From contig JAIVHN010000195.1 of the NCBI GenBank assembly GCA_020201015.1, positions 15,093 through 23,514 of the forward strand: a DNA stretch of 8,422 nucleotides. Direction: 5' to 3'. Shown piece by piece: positions 5,274 through 8,422 of this stretch. This DNA comes from Spirochaeta sp. GTDB lineage: Bacteria > Spirochaetota > Spirochaetia > DSM-27196 > SLAA01. Numbering within the stretch: the first letter of the stretch is position 1; each line of letters starts with the position of its first letter. The position numbers and the translations under genes were made by a program. Below the pieces are notes generated by a model. It saw only the letters and a list, made by a program, of their open reading frames with translations. It was not told the DNA's origin and made no database searches.

Positions 5274-7621
5274 CTCCAGTTCTTCCAGCAGGCGTTCGCC
5301 GGTATTTTGAATGCTACGAGGCGGCCCCGGAAGCGAGTCAAGGAAAACCTTACCGTAACTTTTCGTTGTTAGCCGTACATCGGTTATGAACACTACACCG
5401 CGGTCGTCGCCGCGACGCATAAGGCGCCCAAAACCTTGTTTAAGACGCATAACTGCGGCCGGAAGAGCCAACTCAAAGAATGGATTTCGGCCCTGAGCTT
5501 TGAGATAATCCATACGGGCAAGCAGCACCGGATCGGTAGGAACACGAAAAGGTAAGCGGCAGATAATGACCAGCTGCAAGGTCTCACCGGGAGCATCGAC
5601 CCCTTCCCAAAAACTGTCGGTGGCAAACAAGGCGGTTGCCGGTTCCTCAACAAAACGACGCAGCAACCGCGACCGCTCATCGTCACCTTGACGCATAACT
5701 GCAACCCCAATTGCGGCAAGGCGCGGTCTAACTGCGTCGGCCAAAACTCCACCAGGTATGCCTCGTACTCTAAAGCGTCGGGCGGTGGGGCGTCATTGGG
5801 CACACCTAACAGTACATTGGTATCGTAACGAAAAGGCGAAGGAAAAACCCGCAGTCGGGTTCGCTCCAAGCCAACATCCAGGCCGACCCGCCCCGCCCAG
5901 TAGCTGAAGTTTTCCCCGACGGTCAGCGTTGCGCTGGTAAAAACAACTGTGTCATACGGCGTGAAGACAGCCTCTTCCATAACGTCACGAATAGAGAGCG
6001 GTGTCCGCTGCAGTCGTGGAGTCGGAACCCCTGCCTCACTGCGGCGCTGTTCAATCCAGTATACCGAGGTAGCATCGTCCTCATGCTCAACAAAGCGCCG
6101 ACACAACGTGGCCGAGCCTTCAAGCCTGCGGATAGCACCGCGCAACTCATACACCTCTGCCGAGTCCGATGCTTCGTCGTTAAGCACCGCGTAGAGATCG
6201 CTCAAAAGCCCAAGCAGATGCAGCAAGTCATGCCGCAATGTGTCCAGCGCAGGGAAAAGACTGGAGCGATACAGCGACCCCTCGGTGCCAAGCAGACGTA
6301 GGTTAAAGCGGCCGTTGAGCACTTGGAGTGTGTCGGCGTCGGCCGCGCTTATAGAGGTCTCAAGCTGCACGAGCGCCGTCTCGATCCGTGTCAACGCCTC
6401 CTCTTTGAGGAATCCGGCCTCTTGAATTCGCATGAGCAAACCAATACGGCGAGTACGTCGGACCCGAAGCAGACGGGATAAGTTCCGACGCAGTGCAGCC
6501 GAGGTGTGACTGTCGGAGAAGAATGAGGTGGCACTTGCCTCTATGTTGTGCGCCTCATCAAATATGATTCGATGGAAAGGCGGCAGGACCGCTGTTCCCT
6601 CAAATCCAAGCCCCTGCACGCGTATGGCAAGATCCGAGAACAACAAGTGGTGATTCACCACCAAGACCCGGGCCCCGGCTGCCGCCTTTCGCGCCTTGGC
6701 AAGGAAACACTTCTCGCGGTGCGAACAACGCAGCATGAGACACGTATCGGCCTCGGAACGCAGCTTCATCCAGAGAGACTCGGGCACCATAAACGGTACA
6801 TCGCTGCGTGAGCCGTCGGCGCTGTTCTCCGCCCAAGCCCGTATGCCCACCAGCTCGTCCTCACCCTCACCAAAGAGCTCGTTCTCCTGAGTGATCTCCT
6901 GTAGGCGATTCCAACATAGGTAGTTTCCGCGGCCTTTCACCAGAACCGCAGGTACCGCCTCCGGTAGCATTCGGTTGACGGCCGGAATATCCTTCTCAAC
7001 AAGTTGTTGCTGCAGATTAATAGTTGCCGTTGAAATAACGACTCGCTCTTCATTAGACGCGGCCCACAGCATGGCTGGAATAAGATAAGCAAAGGACTTC
7101 CCGACGCCTGTGCCAGCCTCTGCGGCGGTAACATGGTCGTCATTGAATGCCTCGGCAACTGAGCACAGCATCTGGATCTGGCTCTCACGACTCTCATAGC
7201 CAGGAATCGTGCGCGATGCTGCTCCTCCGGCCTCCAGATACTCTGCCGTACTTGGTATGTTAAGTGGGCGTAACTCGGCGCGGCGTATTGGCTCGGCTAT
7301 AACAAAGATTTCACTAAGAGAGTTGTTGACGATGTAGCTGCCGATGCCTCGATTCCCAAGTTCAGCCGCAACCGCGAGATCCGGTGCGCTTGGTCGCAGT
7401 ACCCCGGAAGGATGATTGTGCACCACAACGCTGCCACGATCCATATGTGGATAAAGCGCCGGAACAGAACTCGCACCACCACGCGCCGCTATGTTGACAG
7501 AATCTATAACACCGACCTCATCCAGCTCACAAACAGCAAGAACTTCGGCGCCATCTACCTCATCGATAGCCGCCTTAAGCTTATCGCGAGCCCCGGCCGA
7601 GATTCGCTCACTTATCTGCAT
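5256..7621 (-). pseudogene. JAB/RadC-domain DinG-type Fe-S helicase, frameshifted and missing motif IV
   Basis: The N-terminal 626 codons (7621-5744) and the C-terminal 163 codons (5744-5256) lie in frames one base apart. Residues about 20-110 form a JAB/MPN domain with a full JAMM pattern: HNHPSG with His68, His70, Ser78 and Asp81. A DinG/XPD superfamily 2 helicase follows: Walker A EAGTGVGKS at 168-176, Fe-S cysteines at 236, 294, 299 and 305, and DEAH at 355-358. Domain 2 in the second frame has FATDSFWEGVDAPGE and motif VI QGFGRLMRRGDDRG. At the break YEAYLVEF is followed directly by LADAVRPRL. Relatives carry about 25 more residues here with motif IV (LVLFTSY-like), so a deletion of 3n+1 bases is the best reading, not a one-base slip. 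Such helicases unwind DNA from 5' to 3' in repair and R-loop removal. ATG 7621 lies 14 nt inside the upstream pnp gene and has a weak ribosome site, which suggests translational coupling. A sequencing or assembly error cannot be excluded. Confidence 0.85.
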
Positions 7622-8422
7622 GAGTATGCGCGGTAGACAACCCTTCGATGAGCGAGATCAGTCGGGTACGAATAGACTTCCCAACCTCGACCACCTCTGC
7701 ATGGTCAAGTTTACCCTCGCCTAGTCCGGCGGCTGCATTGGTCACGCTTGAGAGGCCAACCACCTTCATACCAAGATACCTGGCCGCAATAGCTTCCGGT
7801 ACGGTAGACATCCCAACCAGATCGGCGCCCAGAGCTTTGAGCATGCGCACCTCGGCCGGGGTTTCATAACTTGGCCCAGGAACTGCCGCATACACACCCT
7901 CTGCTAAGTCCGTACCGGCAACCGTGCGGGCAAGGCCTCGCAAGCCTACGTCGTAAACCTCGGTCATATCGGGAAAACGTGGACCCAAACTATCGTTGTT
8001 TGGACCGGTTAAGGGATTGCGTCCGAGCAGGTTTAGGTGGTCTGAAATGAGCACGATATCTCCCGGGCGATAGGCCGGGTTAATAGCTCCAGCGGCATTT
8101 GTCAGTACTATTGTTTGCACGCCAATTGAGTGCAGCAGAAAAACCGGCAACACAAGCTGGTCAAGCGAATACCCCTCGTAAAAGTGAGACCGACCCGCCA
8201 TAATAGCGGTAGTCTTCCCAACCGTCAGGGTCCCGCTATGTCCAGCAACTCGCGGTTCAGGCAAGCCCGTAATATCGCCGTACGCAACGACATCGCCCTG
8301 AAAGGCCTGAGCAGCCTCCGAAAGCCCGGATCCCAGTATCACACCAAAGGAAGGGGCCGCGCTCGTTCGGCTACGAACCGAGTCATGCGCTGCAGCCAGA
8401 AGTTGGTCAAATTGTTCTTGCA
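7608..8422 (-). CDS. punA: Purine nucleoside phosphorylase (N-terminus outside window)
   Basis: PNP splits guanosine, inosine and their deoxy forms with phosphate into free base and (deoxy)ribose-1-phosphate, for purine salvage in the cytoplasm. The sequence belongs to the trimeric PunA/mammalian-type class: GVILGSGLS (phosphate-binding loop), AGRSHFYEGY (GRxHxYEG), LTNAAGAINPAYRPGDIVLISDHLNL, VPGPSYETPAEVRML, LVGMSTVPEAIAARYLGMKV and SSVTNAAAGL. In this class the Asn of SSVTNAAAG contacts the base and favours 6-oxopurines. The frame is open to the right edge, through residues QEQFDQLLAAAHDSVRSRTS, a typical PNP N-terminal helix, so only a few N-terminal codons are missing. GTG 8342 falls inside the phosphate loop and is not the start. 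The stop at 7608 overlaps the start of the JAB-DinG gene by 14 nt, so the two are probably one transcript. Confidence 0.95.
   Translation of the reverse strand, partial: QEQFDQLLAAAHDSVRSRTSAAPSFGVILGSGLSEAAQAFQGDVVAYGDITGLPEPRVAGHSGTLTVGKTTAIMAGRSHFYEGYSLDQLVLPVFLLHSIGVQTIVLTNAAGAINPAYRPGDIVLISDHLNLLGRNPLTGPNNDSLGPRFPDMTEVYDVGLRGLARTVAGTDLAEGVYAAVPGPSYETPAEVRMLKALGADLVGMSTVPEAIAARYLGMKVVGLSSVTNAAAGLGEGKLDHAEVVEVGKSIRTRLISLIEGLSTAHTHADK

Noticed and set aside
5741..5750. Programmed -1 frameshift in the JAB-DinG gene
   Set aside because: The T4 run does not form an X XXY YYZ heptamer, and a slip would still leave out the motif IV strand, so a deletion explains the data better.
6548..6890. Plus-strand frames inside the JAB-DinG gene (for example 6548-6811) and 5949-6301
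   Set aside because: They lie antisense to well-conserved helicase sequence, with no ribosome site or recognisable motif.
8340..8342. GTG at 8342 as the start of purine nucleoside phosphorylase
   Set aside because: It falls in the phosphate-binding loop (GVILGSG). The frame stays open and PNP-like to the window edge, so the true start lies outside.

Overview
The window looks like ordinary chromosomal housekeeping DNA from a free-living or host-associated bacterium. A spirochaete (Treponema/Spirochaeta-like) is my best guess. That guess rests on the GroES sequence: the DKYAGTNIKVDG block resembles treponemal GroES as I remember it, and groES stands alone without groEL, as I recall in Treponema. 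No search was run, so the assignment is an inference.

Layout from left to right. Positions 1-2649 (minus) hold a nearly complete pyruvate phosphate dikinase gene (ppdK) that loses only its last few codons at the window edge. It has its own putative promoter, directly downstream of a strong terminator (2722-2763). That terminator closes a sigma-70 family gene at 2891-3778 (minus). Between them, the last 14 codons (13 residues plus stop) and 3' flank of the sigma gene occur a second time as a decayed tandem copy. Positions 3938-4594, extendable to 4726 (minus), encode an unrecognised protein ending in a SEC-C zinc motif. It is preceded by a well-placed ribosome binding site that drives a different frame, a 47-codon ORF. 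Positions 4831-5097 (plus) are groES, with a clear promoter and a textbook terminator.

Positions 5256-7621 (minus) encode a JAB/JAMM (RadC-like) domain fused to a DinG/XPD-type Fe-S helicase. The reading frame is broken near 5744, at the point where helicase motif IV should lie, so the gene appears deleted and frameshifted. Its 3' end carries a perfect 21-bp tandem duplication across the stop codon. It overlaps by 14 nt the upstream gene for purine nucleoside phosphorylase (7608-8422, minus), which runs off the right edge.

Functionally there is pyruvate/PEP interconversion (PpdK), transcription initiation (sigma factor), protein folding (GroES), DNA helicase/repair (JAB-DinG) and purine salvage (PNP). 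Only pnp and dinG look like one operon; the other genes have separate signals. I see no CRISPR array, tRNA, rRNA, insertion sequence or prophage. The points worth a second look are local: two stop-codon-spanning tandem duplications, the broken JAB-DinG gene, and the odd translation start of the SEC-C gene. I did not find convincing evidence of a new multi-gene system.
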